A stretch of DNA of 64,000 bases, taken from Effrenium voratum (taxonomy: Eukaryota > Sar > Dinophyceae > Suessiales > Symbiodiniaceae). This document shows, in pieces, positions 1 to 9,778 of the stretch (the stretch's first letter is position 1; each line of letters starts with the position of its first letter). The notes below the pieces were generated by a model. The model was not told the origin of the DNA. It saw only the letters and a program-made list of their open reading frames with translations, and ran no database searches. The translations under genes were made by a program, and so were the position numbers. The stretch lies in contig CAUJNA010001419.1 of assembly GCA_963377175.1 (NCBI GenBank), forward strand, positions 1 through 64,000, written 5' to 3'.

Positions 1-1837
1 ACAGAAGACCAGTCGTCCCGTTGAGGAAGGCGCTGTACGGACACCCAGATGCGGGAACATTTTGGGAGCAGCACTGCGATGAGTCGGTGCGTGCCGTTGG
101 TTTGAGCCCATCGGCGAAGAATGGCCTTCAGTGTACATTCATGAAAAGCTCCAGCTTGTTCTGGTTGTGTATGTCGACGACTTCAAAATGGCAGGGCCGC
201 AGAAGAACCTTGCCCAAGGGTGGAGCATGTTGCGTACACGTTTGAAAATTGAGCCCGAGACTGGACTTGACATGTACCTTGGTTGCAATCAACGCAAGGG
301 AAACGTCACTCTCGGGAACGGACACCGAGTAACAACGGTGACCTACGACATGGAACAGTTCCTACGTTCCTGTGTCGACCGCTATCTTGAAGTGGCGGGC
401 GACGTGAAGTTGAATAAGGTTGTCACCCCTGAGTTGCATGAAGAAACAATGAATCACGTCTCACGGAAGCCTGCCAGAGAGGGGCCGTCAGTCGTGTGCA
501 ATTGGTGTAACAATCTTGTGCCCACCGACGGTTCTGCCACAGTGCCGGACCAACGGGGAGGGACTCCTGAGTTGGCCATGAAGGAGCCCGTGCGTGGACA
601 CCTTGCTCCGCATGCCGCTAGCCTACTGATGAAGTTGCTGTACGGTGCGCGGATTGCTCGCTTCGATTTGTTGCGGCAAGTGAATCGCCTAGCACGGAAC
701 GTGCATAGGTGGACTGACTCCGATGATCGGGGTTTGCATCACTTGATGATGTGCTATGTGCATCATACCAAACATTGGCGCATGGTCGGTTGGGTTGGAG
801 ACCCTATGGACGATGTGCACTTGGCCTTGTATGCGGACGCTGACTTTGCGGGATGCATTGACTCGCTGCGATCCACCTCCGGTGGACACTTGAATATACA
901 AGGGCCTAATACCCGGTTTCCGTTGTCTGGCAGCTCTAAAAGACAGGGTTGTGTGAGTCACTCCACTCCCGAGGCCGAGATTGTTGCGGCCGATGTTGCC
1001 ATGAGATCGATGGGTATGCCCGCTCTCAAGTTGTTAGAGCGGATTCTCAAGAAGTCACCGAACTTTGTGTTCTATGACGATAACAATGCTATGATCGGTG
1101 TTGTGCGATCGGGGAGAAACCCCACGATGCGCCACCTTGAGAGAAGCCATGGTGTTAGCATTTCGTGGATGCATGCGATGTTCACACGTGATTACATGTA
1201 CTTGGCGTATGAGGTCACCGACAGGATGGCGGCCGACATCTACACCAAGGCGTTCAATGATGGGCGCAAATGGAAACATGCATGTTTGCAGATTGGTCTA
1301 CTTGACCCGAGCTTGCTGTCTGACCCGGATACCCTCAAGGCGCTCACACCCACGTGTGATCCCATAAAGGGGACCATGCAGACCGCTTCGGGGACAGTTG
1401 ACGGAGTTCCAACATTTCCGTACACGCACATACCGATCATGCCCCCGGACCTATGGTGGTCTGGATTAACATCCAAAGAGGGATTGCATGAGCATGAAGG
1501 ACATGATCCGGTTGTTGTTGCCAAGGGACCCAGATGGATGCGGGTAAAACCTCCACTCGCGGTTATGACACCGTTTGGGAGCAAGTGGCTTCGTTCCACT
1601 TGGTTTCTGAAGAATGGGTCATGGCTCAAAGTTGAGGATAGAGTTGACCCGGGGCTACAATGTGTGCGAATTGATGGTTGGGTTGAACGCGCAGTTTGGC
1701 AGTTTCATCCCGTACCGGTCGCTGCACCGGCGCGGGAACGGTCTCCACGACCACGACCAATTCACGTCGGGTCGGGGATGTTGACATGCAGTCCGTGCTG
1801 GCCGCATTTGTTGAAGAACTGTCGAACGAGCGCATAG
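1..1837 (+). pseudogene. copia Pol fragment: C-terminal reverse transcriptase plus RNase H
   Basis: The start lies outside the window. The first 100 bases encode the copia RT segment ending LRKALYGHPDAG..W; the frame then shifts near the T run at 101-103 (restoring one T would rejoin the frames) and continues with the RT catalytic YVDDF (YVDD at 170-181). RNase H follows: LYADADFAG (about 825-855), TSGG, SKRQGCVSHSTPEAE (about 936-980) and YDDNNAM (about 1,072-1,092), giving the acidic residues expected of copia RNase H. A C-terminal extension (WFLKNGSWLKVEDRVDP, about 1,600-1,655) leads to a stop at 1,837. The role in an active copy would be cDNA synthesis and RNA-strand removal in cytoplasmic particles. 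The last 52 codons overlap the next ORF in another frame. The single-base lesion at about 101 makes this copy defective. Confidence 0.9.
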
Positions 1838-4800
1838 AGTTGAAGTGTATTAACGACCTTGCTTTGGAAACGTTGCTCCGATTGAAATTGCTCATGCGTT
1901 GTCTGCATATCAATCACGAGCAGCTTGTCCCTGGTCGTTGTTTTGTTCCGTATCGCATTGCGGTGAAGCACAAGCCACAGTTAGCGCCGGGTATTGAACT
2001 CGCGATGGTCAAACATGTCGGTGGTGTGCTTCGCGCTCCTGTTCATGTCTCGCTTCCTGGTATGAGAACTCGCACAGTCGTCACTCTTTACAGTGTTGAC
2101 TTGGCTCGGCCCATCGTGCTGATGGTATGTTCCGAACCACGTAACTGGTTCACTGCTCTTGCCCGCCATGACGGGCCGCAGGTTGTCACCATAACTCTGG
2201 TTGATGACTTACTGAGCGAGTACGGGGGGAGAATCGCCCGACATGTGCTTACCAAACCTTCCGATTTGTTGTTCTTCGCCGGGCCTTGCACGGGGGGATC
2301 ATCATGGGCACGCCTCAAAAAGACTCGCGGCATTGACACCGCAGAGAAAATCGAGGCCAAACAAAGAGAATTTTGGAGATTATTTGAACGGTTCGTTGAA
2401 ATTAAACGGCATGCCATGACAAAACGAGCTGCGATTTTGTTTGAGTTGCCTGGAAGTTGTGATTATTGGAAAGATGAGAGACTGCATGAGGTCGTGCATG
2501 TTGGGACTAGTCACGAGTTTGATGGGTGTCGCTATGGCTTGAAACAAAGATATGCTAAGAAACCCCTGCCAATCAAGAACCCATGGAGAGTTGTCTCATG
2601 GAACTTTGAACTTGGTGGCTCGTTGTCCAAGAAATGCAATGGAAACCATGAGCATGGACCTTGTGCTGGTCGGGAAACCAAAGAAACCCAGTTGTACACG
2701 TCTATAATTGTGGGTGTGATCCTTCGCCGTTTTCGTGCTCGAGCTAGGTGCCTCAAACCGGCACCGTTGAAACTCGCTCTTGCTTGCATTACGCGAAGGA
2801 GATCGCGGAAGCACCAAGCTACTGCGAGCGAAATCTGCACCACCCCAACTGCACAACCGAGGTGCTGGGCCAGTCCCGAACCTCTGGTGCATACGGGGAG
2901 CTGGGTTAGTCCCGAACCCCAGGCTTCAAGGAGGAGCTGGACGAGTTCGTCACCTCAATCTGAAGCTGGGATCGTATTGGGACAATTCCGTGGCTTCGTT
3001 TGCTGCTGCTTATTTTGGGTTTTCCGGGTTCTGGAGAATATCATCAAGATGACTGCCAATCCGACTGTCGTCAACACGAATGAGTTCTTCTGCGTGCCTG
3101 TTGGGAAATCTAGGCAAGCAGCAATCTTCTTGGGAAATTTGGTGAAGAACGCCATCGAGGATGGCAAGAGGATGCCCAAGAGGATGGAGGTGAGCAGCGA
3201 CCTGGGTATGTGCGTGAAGTGGATCGAGGACATCGGCGTCCCTGCTATTTATGCATACTCAGCGTACTATTCTGCCAAGGGCCGCGGGATGATGAAAGGA
3301 GAAGGGCAGTCTATGAGGGTTGCCTTAGAGTTCATCAGCAAAGTTTACGGACAGCTTTCTGCCGACGAATGTATGCTTGGATGGAGGGAATTCTGCAGCA
3401 AGGGAAAGAAGATCGTGTCGGCGCTGAACCAACTTTGCGGTGAGGCAACGAAGCTGGCGAAGAACCCCGAGTTGCTCAACGTAACCAAGTACTGCATGGA
3501 AGGGGCGGATATGTTGAGATCAATCGCGAACATCTGGGATCTCGCACTAGGCGTGGCCGAGGACAACGATGAACGGTCGTTCAAAGCAGCATTCCACCAG
3601 AACACCCCGGTTGGGGAGGTGTACAAGGAATTCATCAACGACGAGTCATCTAGGGCATCGTCATCGAGAAGGTGGAGGAGCTCTGAGGAGTTCCAGACAA
3701 CTGCAGAGTTTGAGAGGCACGACCGGAGAATCGCAAGATACGGAGATCGAAACTGGGGGAAAGTGTTCACGTTGAGCGTGATCAAGGCTCCCAAGATCGA
3801 CTCCTACGGTCGTGGTTCCAAGGACGACTACCAGAAGACTTGGGACCTTGGGTTGATCTACCAGAATGAGCTGCAGGCATCGATGAAGAACCTCGCATAT
3901 GCACTGAGGAGGGATGAGAATGCCAGCCAGAACAACCTATTGCGCTGGATGATCTGTGGGTCAACCCCCAGTGACATCTCTGACGCGTGCATCGGAGCGG
4001 TCAATTCTCTCATGTGCGTCTCTTTCATCATGAGGAGATTGCAGCCATTGCTCGGTGAGAAGGACTCCAAAGATCAGTCGTATACAGCTTATTTCCGTTC
4101 AGACAAAAGGGAGCTGAACGATCTCTACCGGGAGATTGAGTACGCCAGGGATTTCCTATGGTGCATCGACATGATCTATGAGTCGAAGCTGCCTGCGATG
4201 AACATCAACTCCATCAGCTTGGCACCGCACGCGGCTGACAGGGCCGCTGAGAACCAAGATCGGCGCAAGTGGGTAAGCTGGATGAAGGAGATCGAGAAGA
4301 AGGCCGAGAAGGACGTCATGATCGATTTCTTCCAGAATAAATACTGCACGATTCATGAAATCGAGAGGGAACTGGAGAAGTACCCCGAGGTTTTCGTGGT
4401 TGGGGAAGAGCCGACATGGTGGGTGATGGGCTCATCGAAGACGGAGCCGCCACGGAAGACGGAGCGACAGCAGAAGTCGGCATCAAGCTCCGGGCAAAGG
4501 AGTCAAACCGCTGGTGGGTCAGTCCCCCAGCCGGGAGCTCCAAGTGGGGGGTCGCAAGCCCGCGATGCTGTCAAGATCGACAACGAGATCATCGACTCCA
4601 TTTTCCGAATGAACTCTGGCGGTGACGACGACAGATGGGTATTTATCAACCCAACTGCTGGACATGATACCTACACTTCATTCGAAGGGGGTATTACTTT
4701 GAGCGGCGCGACTGTCAATGTGAAGTTCAACATAGACAACAATACAGGGTACCCAATCATACAAACTGTATTTGGGCCGTGCCTTGCAGAAGGTAAGAGC

Positions 4801-5403
4801 GCAACATACTGGGAGTGTATGCTGAGATGCCTGACCTCTTCGCTATTGCACTTCGAGGAGAAGACCAGCGCGGATAAGATCATTCTTTCCTATGTTGGGA
4901 AGGGAAATGCGGCATGGCTACAGCTGTATGCTTTCTTGTGTGCCCAAACAGGATGCTTGATTACTGGACGCCTTCCGGGCGCCAAAGCCATCAACGCGTT
5001 GATTCAGGCGGAGAAGAACCCGGACAACGCACCTGGACAGTTGAACCGGATTATCAATAGACAGAAGAGGAGCCCCATTGGCGAGGCGACGATTCGCGAC
5101 ATGATGATCCACAAGAAGAGCTTCTTGGTCCTGGATTGGCCCCTGAGGGCCGTCAACTCGAAAGGGAGCACGAAGACCTTCCAGATGATGGTCAACGAAC
5201 AGGGATGGACAAACATCGAGGAGAGATCATACTATGGGTCGAGTGAGCAAGTCTCCTCACCCAACGACACGTTGAATATCATCTCCCGATTGCAGAAGCT
5301 GGATAAGCTCATCGCTGAACGGCGGAGGCGAGACATGGATGACTCACCAATGTCGGTGCACATCATGGATGTCACTGCAATGGCGGTCTGGATGTCGCTA
5401 TAG
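1786..5403 (+). CDS. Large accessory protein downstream of Pol: PCTGGSSW module, linker, long helical region, C-terminal unknown domain
   Basis: The frame opens at 1,696 with its first plausible ATG at 1,786 (about 1,205 codons). Residues about 1-330 contain FAGPCTGGSSW (about 2,275-2,307), ILFELPGSCDYW (about 2,434-2,469), FDGCRYGL (about 2,518-2,541) and a Cys/His cluster CNGNHEHGPCAG (about 2,635-2,670). I recall similar segments at the 3' end of other dinoflagellate copia polyproteins; the PC motif followed by a FELP segment is reminiscent of motifs IV/VI of C5 cytosine methyltransferases, but that is tentative. A low-complexity Ser/Pro-rich linker follows (about 2,780-3,045), then ATG 3,049, which could be an independent start of a 784-residue protein. 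About 3,050-4,400 is helix-rich and unrecognised; 4,430-4,560 is a Ser/Gly/Pro/Gln linker; 4,570-5,400 is an unrecognised globular domain. The stop at 5,401 may be premature, since coding continues in the next frame. Confidence 0.6.
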   Translation: MQSVLAAFVEELSNERIELKCINDLALETLLRLKLLMRCLHINHEQLVPGRCFVPYRIAVKHKPQLAPGIELAMVKHVGGVLRAPVHVSLPGMRTRTVVTLYSVDLARPIVLMVCSEPRNWFTALARHDGPQVVTITLVDDLLSEYGGRIARHVLTKPSDLLFFAGPCTGGSSWARLKKTRGIDTAEKIEAKQREFWRLFERFVEIKRHAMTKRAAILFELPGSCDYWKDERLHEVVHVGTSHEFDGCRYGLKQRYAKKPLPIKNPWRVVSWNFELGGSLSKKCNGNHEHGPCAGRETKETQLYTSIIVGVILRRFRARARCLKPAPLKLALACITRRRSRKHQATASEICTTPTAQPRCWASPEPLVHTGSWVSPEPQASRRSWTSSSPQSEAGIVLGQFRGFVCCCLFWVFRVLENIIKMTANPTVVNTNEFFCVPVGKSRQAAIFLGNLVKNAIEDGKRMPKRMEVSSDLGMCVKWIEDIGVPAIYAYSAYYSAKGRGMMKGEGQSMRVALEFISKVYGQLSADECMLGWREFCSKGKKIVSALNQLCGEATKLAKNPELLNVTKYCMEGADMLRSIANIWDLALGVAEDNDERSFKAAFHQNTPVGEVYKEFINDESSRASSSRRWRSSEEFQTTAEFERHDRRIARYGDRNWGKVFTLSVIKAPKIDSYGRGSKDDYQKTWDLGLIYQNELQASMKNLAYALRRDENASQNNLLRWMICGSTPSDISDACIGAVNSLMCVSFIMRRLQPLLGEKDSKDQSYTAYFRSDKRELNDLYREIEYARDFLWCIDMIYESKLPAMNINSISLAPHAADRAAENQDRRKWVSWMKEIEKKAEKDVMIDFFQNKYCTIHEIERELEKYPEVFVVGEEPTWWVMGSSKTEPPRKTERQQKSASSSGQRSQTAGGSVPQPGAPSGGSQARDAVKIDNEIIDSIFRMNSGGDDDRWVFINPTAGHDTYTSFEGGITLSGATVNVKFNIDNNTGYPIIQTVFGPCLAEGKSATYWECMLRCLTSSLLHFEEKTSADKIILSYVGKGNAAWLQLYAFLCAQTGCLITGRLPGAKAINALIQAEKNPDNAPGQLNRIINRQKRSPIGEATIRDMMIHKKSFLVLDWPLRAVNSKGSTKTFQMMVNEQGWTNIEERSYYGSSEQVSSPNDTLNIISRLQKLDKLIAERRRRDMDDSPMSVHIMDVTAMAVWMSL
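2866..2877 (+). repeat. 12-bp direct repeat, left copy (partner at 9,801-9,812)
   Basis: TGGGCCAGTCCC occurs here, in the low-complexity linker after the PCTGGSSW module, and again at 9,801-9,812 just after the stop of the Tpt1-like ORF. The pair brackets the accessory ORF block. It may be a trace of insertion or recombination, or chance. Confidence 0.3.
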
Positions 5404-6355
5404 ATTGGGTGTGCATGAGAGGATGCGGATGGCAGGTGACCGCCAACCCCATCATCGACTCCCTGCAGAAGGCGATATCTGACCTCGTCAACACATGCAA
5501 GGGCCTGGTCGTGGTGAGCGTGAATCGCGATGTTGCTTTCCATGGTGGAAGAGGGGACTTGGGGACGATCGCCAACAAGGTTAGCGAGATCTGCAAGGCG
5601 GCAGGCGCGCTGGTGACCGAGAACGATCGCCTGTGGCGCGTGGTCCACGCGCTCACAGGAAAGAACTACAAGATCCCTGGGAGCTCGAACTTGCAACACT
5701 TCCTCCTGAAACGACTGCTGATTGAGAAATCCATCGATGCGGTCGCACCAAGCAACGCGTTTGTGTGCGAAACGACTGCTGATTGAGAAATCCATCGATG
5801 CGGTCGCACCAAGCAACGCGTTTGTGTGCGAGCTGGAGGGGACGTGCATAAACGAGCCCGACCTTCGGTTCAACATCCCGAAGAATATGGAGGAATCGAA
5901 GGTGAAATTCGAGTACAAGCCGACCTTCACTGCACAGTCGAAGAGGAAACAAGAGCGGCAAGATGAAGGACACGGCGAGCAGGATGCTTTTGGGAAAGCC
6001 GATGCCGGTGATCAACGTCTTCGATGGTATACGGTCACGGAGCTCAGCAAGTTTATCTGCGAACTTTGCGCTAAAGAGATGCAGATGAGCAAGTCGAAGG
6101 TGCTCGGACCGAAGTCGAAGTACAATCCCTCTTCTTGCGTGAACTGTTGCGCGAACTGGAACGCGGACACGAACGGTATTGCAATGTCTACCGAGGGGAA
6201 GAAAATGTACACGCGCCTCTTCGCAGAATGCGTGGTGGCAATCCCCGACCTTCAAAACCTCATGGTGGACGTCAACAACATCCAGGCCATGATCACGATC
6301 ATACGGGAGCTCGCGTATTCGAAGGCTGAAGAAGGAGCTTTCTCACGCGGGATTC
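5343..6355 (+). pseudogene. Middle segment of the accessory coding block, broken by frameshifts
   Basis: Coding continues past the stop at 5,401 in another frame open from 5,343 (…DVAIDWVCMRGCGWQVTANP…), suggesting a +1/-1 lesion between 5,343 and 5,400. It runs to the 61-bp tandem duplication at 5,708-5,829, which shifts the frame, and then continues as an open frame to 6,393. That frame has FICELCAKEM and a CVNCC cysteine pair (about 6,049-6,152) and a helical end. Around 6,325-6,345 the sequence shifts again into the frame of the following ORF (KKELSHAGFVSMTVDQ reads across the junction). Thus the segment most simply joins the upstream and downstream ORFs into one ancestral polyprotein. 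I recognise no family. Function unknown. Confidence 0.5.
5708..5829 (+). repeat. Perfect 61-bp tandem duplication inside coding sequence
   Basis: Bases 5,708-5,768 (beginning GAAACGACTGCTGATTGAG) are repeated without change at 5,769-5,829. Since 61 is not a multiple of three the duplication shifts the frame. The two identical copies imply it is recent relative to other decay in the element. Confidence 0.95.
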
Positions 6356-6361
6356 GTGAGC

Positions 6362-9300
6362 ATGACCGTGGATCAAGCAGCGCAGTTCTATAACAACGGT
6401 CACGGGAAGCAATTGTGCGCATCCCGGGATGTGATCGTGTGCAAGAACTCCGAGGGAGTCGAGGAGAGGATGTCCATCTTCTTGATAGGCAAGGATCTCG
6501 GCAATGTGGCATATTCGTCATGGATCAAGAGTGTGCTCGACCAAGGGACGATGTATGAGCTCCTGGGACAAACCACGAACGAGGAGTCCTTGGGAGACGT
6601 CGTCGAGATGGTGTTGGGATTCTTTGAGGTGATGTCGTACTTCCAGCACGAACTGCCACTGTGGAAGGATGCATGGAAGATCAAGAGGGAGTTCGAGCAG
6701 TCAATAGTGCGACACCTCGCTGGGAACGTGACCCACACGACGGGCCAGAACAGAAAGCGGAACAGACCGTCCGCACAGCTCGGCGTGCCCACGAAGGAGG
6801 TGCTTGACATCATGAACAAGGTCAAGCCCAGACATCCACGATCCCTGATCACCGAGCCCTCTGCACAAGGGTCCAAGAGAAAGGCCACGGAGGGCGAAGA
6901 TGAGGGTCTTGGTCAAGCACCAGACCCGAGTCGAAGTTCTCAAGCCAATACTGAGAAGGAAGACAAGAAGCAGCGTGTGATCGACGGGCGGAGAGCGGCA
7001 CTAGGATTCCTGGAGTCAATGGAGAAGTGCATGGGAGATAGGGGGATCTGTAAGAAGTGCGCGAACCTGGCCCACGACGGTGACTGCAAGGACATTGAGG
7101 AGGCTGCTGGAAATGAGAAGGCGATGAAGGTGCTCCGTGAGCTACTCAGCAGTGACCCTGTTTCATCTGATGAAGACATGGGGGATACGGAGGAACCGTC
7201 CTCATCAACGTCCAAGGAAAGAAAGAAAGGGGGACAAGCAGGGAAAGAAACAATTGAGATGTACAGCTACACTATTAATTTGGTGGAGATGGCTGACACG
7301 GCTGAGGGAGGAGAGCTACAATGTGGTGGCGTCGACCTCACATACAACCCGTGCGGGGACAGCAGGACATTCAAGAAGACGCTTGAGATGGGATGCGACA
7401 CCATCCCGTGCTACATCCCGAAGTACGGCGACATGATTGATGTGCATATGCCACGGGCATACGCGTCTATTGTTGACCCCAGGTACTTTCCCAGAGGTGC
7501 AATCCTTGAGCAAGTGGACGTGATGCAACTTGGCAAGAGTGTCAACTTTTGCATTGCTCCTTTCGACGGTGCTCCACTATGCAGGATTGGTGATGATCGC
7601 TCGGTATTTACTTCAAGGGACCAAGCAAACCAGCTATCTCACGACCTATGCAAAGTCCTTCGACACAAGATCGGCAATTGCCGAGGAAGTGCTTTCAGGT
7701 GCGACGAGGGTGGATGGGTCGACATTGATGCTGTCATTGACGACCGAAACAACGACATATTCCCACCTAACACCTCGAGAGCGAAACGATACATGGGCAT
7801 CATGGAGGTGATCAAGTGGCAGGAATCCGGAAGCAAGAAGTCGAGATTCCAGGTTCTGGCAGCAAGGTTTCCGAGCATCATGAACCCGAACGACACGAGG
7901 GCAGCCAGGGAGGAAATGAACAAGGCTGGCGTGGATCGGGACGACATCGACAGGATGTTCAACAGATGCGATGGATGGTACAGACCTTGGTGCATCCGAG
8001 TCACAACCGGTCACAGTGATTTTGGATGCAGGAGCTCATCCGCACTGGCGAATAGGTATTCCGCAAGAATGGGTGATACTCTCGGAGGAGCATTCCATGT
8101 GACGTATGTGGAAAACCTGCCAAGCATCGTACGCTGTGGGCTAGTCCCCGGCGGAATCGATGGCGGTAACAGGCTAGCACTGCACTTCGGGGCATTTGCT
8201 CCATGGGATGAGATGAACGTGGCGACGAAGACAACGCTACGGAACGTGAGGAGAGGGGATCCGATTGCGATCATCTATATTCCCAGTGCAACCCTCGCGC
8301 GGTATGGGGCTGGAGTCGCGGCTAATGGGACTTTCATGGTCTTTGACGTGATCCCGTTCTATGAGGTCAAGTCCATTTGGATTGGCAAAAGCAATGGAGG
8401 GAAGCGCCTGGAGTACGCTGACATCAAGAGGGCGTACTCGAAGTGTGTGGAGAACGAGATCTGCCCTGGCTTTGTCAACTCTTCCCAAGAGTCGGCTGCG
8501 ATGTTCCTCCAGAACGTCGCAAAGATCAGCGAGAGGATGCCGGAGACTGAGACAGGTGCCGATAATCTGCACTACATCGTTGACATGGTTAATCGTGCTT
8601 GCGAACTCTATCGAAACAACAAGATGGAAGAGTTCAACGCACAGGTCAACGAGGTCCGGGACGAAGTCAGCAAAGTCGTCATCCTGAATGATGAGACATG
8701 GGAAGGACTGAGGTGCCGGATATGTCCATCATGTGCGACCGCGATCCCCACCTGCTTCTGCTTATGCCTGGAGTGCGAGGCACAACTGATCTCCATCGGA
8801 AGATACTACATTCACATCAAATCCGATGACGAGGAGGACAACCAAAACCCCAACGTCTCTGGAGATGCCAGGCGTGCACAGGAAGAAGCTAACCACGATG
8901 CGGCAGCACAGGAGGATGAGGACGAAGCGGAGGAAGTTCCGGGAGAAGATGACGACATGGACACGCAAGGATATACATCCGGCTATGCGTCAGAAGAAGA
9001 AGACGGCGGTTGGCATTACCGCGACACCGATCTGGCGTCACGGGACATTATAAGTTCCCAACGGATGGCGATCTGCCTTGACGAGCCGCGTGAGGCTCAG
9101 TACATGGCAGGATTTATCGCACTCCAGCTGTCCAAGATGTGGGGGATGTTTGAAGGTGGTGAGGATAGAACGATGATTGCCAAGCTCGAGGGGAGAGAGG
9201 GCTGCCCTTACCACAATGACTTCAGGAGGTACCCCAACATCACTGAGCATGATCAGGAAGGTATACTTTTGCCATCAACAATAACGAAGATTTCTCAATC

Positions 9301-9778
9301 GGAGAATGTTCGGACAAGAGCCTTCCGATCGGTTGAGGAGCGTGACGAATATATTCGTATGATGGTGTGCAAATGCGAGGGACTATACACATTCTACAAG
9401 CTGTGGATTGCAGCAAGAATCCTCGATGTCACCAAGGAAGAAATGAAGCTCCTGGTCAAGGACCGAGTGCACCCGGTGGGTGATATTATTTTCAGATGTT
9501 TTGCGCTAGCTTTCAACTGTAAGTATATATCATTCGTGAGGGATGGCCTAAACCTTGGCAAGCATGGCTACGCGGTCAACGTGAGCGCCATCATCTCGGC
9601 CGTCGACCCGAACAAATGCGACACACCCCTGCTGGATTGGTGCCTTCGGAAAGGGCACTGGTTGCCGGAGGACTACAACAAGAAGTGTGTCCGGGCACGA
9701 GAAGCCCAGAAGAACTTGGACGAGGAGTTCCGCCGTCGTACCCATAGGCTGTCCATTGGGGACAGGTATGCTTCGTGA
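6362..9778 (+). CDS. Tpt1/KptA RNA 2'-phosphotransferase-like protein with zinc-knuckle-like and Cys-rich motifs
   Basis: About 1,138 codons from the first in-frame ATG (6,362); the ancestral protein probably continued upstream. Tpt1 removes the 2'-phosphate left by tRNA ligation, transferring it to NAD+. Visible Tpt1 signatures in order: LSHDLCKVLRHKIG (residues about 425-438, with the Arg434-His435 pair), GGWVDIDAV, IRVTTGHS (Arg546; compare the family IRAxQGHS), HVTYVENLPSIVRCGL (His579; family HGT…W..I…GL), ALHFGAF, IAIIYIP (about 636) and ANGTFMVFDVIPF (about 655; family SANGVIL). Three of the four Arg-His-Arg-Arg catalytic residues can be placed; I cannot place the fourth. N-terminal to this, 7,049-7,087 encodes CX2CX4HX3C, one residue shorter than a retroviral zinc knuckle. 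After it come a Cys cluster (CRICPSC…CFCLCLEC, about 8,716-8,780), an acidic tract (8,826-9,000) and an unrecognised C-terminal region. The long open frame contrasts with the broken neighbour upstream. Confidence 0.7.
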   Translation: MTVDQAAQFYNNGHGKQLCASRDVIVCKNSEGVEERMSIFLIGKDLGNVAYSSWIKSVLDQGTMYELLGQTTNEESLGDVVEMVLGFFEVMSYFQHELPLWKDAWKIKREFEQSIVRHLAGNVTHTTGQNRKRNRPSAQLGVPTKEVLDIMNKVKPRHPRSLITEPSAQGSKRKATEGEDEGLGQAPDPSRSSQANTEKEDKKQRVIDGRRAALGFLESMEKCMGDRGICKKCANLAHDGDCKDIEEAAGNEKAMKVLRELLSSDPVSSDEDMGDTEEPSSSTSKERKKGGQAGKETIEMYSYTINLVEMADTAEGGELQCGGVDLTYNPCGDSRTFKKTLEMGCDTIPCYIPKYGDMIDVHMPRAYASIVDPRYFPRGAILEQVDVMQLGKSVNFCIAPFDGAPLCRIGDDRSVFTSRDQANQLSHDLCKVLRHKIGNCRGSAFRCDEGGWVDIDAVIDDRNNDIFPPNTSRAKRYMGIMEVIKWQESGSKKSRFQVLAARFPSIMNPNDTRAAREEMNKAGVDRDDIDRMFNRCDGWYRPWCIRVTTGHSDFGCRSSSALANRYSARMGDTLGGAFHVTYVENLPSIVRCGLVPGGIDGGNRLALHFGAFAPWDEMNVATKTTLRNVRRGDPIAIIYIPSATLARYGAGVAANGTFMVFDVIPFYEVKSIWIGKSNGGKRLEYADIKRAYSKCVENEICPGFVNSSQESAAMFLQNVAKISERMPETETGADNLHYIVDMVNRACELYRNNKMEEFNAQVNEVRDEVSKVVILNDETWEGLRCRICPSCATAIPTCFCLCLECEAQLISIGRYYIHIKSDDEEDNQNPNVSGDARRAQEEANHDAAAQEDEDEAEEVPGEDDDMDTQGYTSGYASEEEDGGWHYRDTDLASRDIISSQRMAICLDEPREAQYMAGFIALQLSKMWGMFEGGEDRTMIAKLEGREGCPYHNDFRRYPNITEHDQEGILLPSTITKISQSENVRTRAFRSVEERDEYIRMMVCKCEGLYTFYKLWIAARILDVTKEEMKLLVKDRVHPVGDIIFRCFALAFNCKYISFVRDGLNLGKHGYAVNVSAIISAVDPNKCDTPLLDWCLRKGHWLPEDYNKKCVRAREAQKNLDEEFRRRTHRLSIGDRYAS
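7049..7087 (+). other. Zinc-knuckle-like motif (CX2CX4HX3C) within the Tpt1-like ORF
   Basis: Encodes CKKCANLAHDGDC. Retroviral/copia Gag knuckles are CX2CX4HX4C; this has one residue fewer before the last Cys. It suggests nucleic-acid binding but could be a different small zinc site. Confidence 0.4.

Noticed and set aside
2780..3048. Independent membrane protein from the hydrophobic GFVCCCLFWVF stretch
   Set aside because: Short, inside low-complexity linker sequence of a longer frame; more likely non-conserved spacer before the ATG at 3,049.
8826..9000. Acidic tract as a separate gene
   Set aside because: It lies in the uninterrupted Tpt1-like frame and is better read as a linker.
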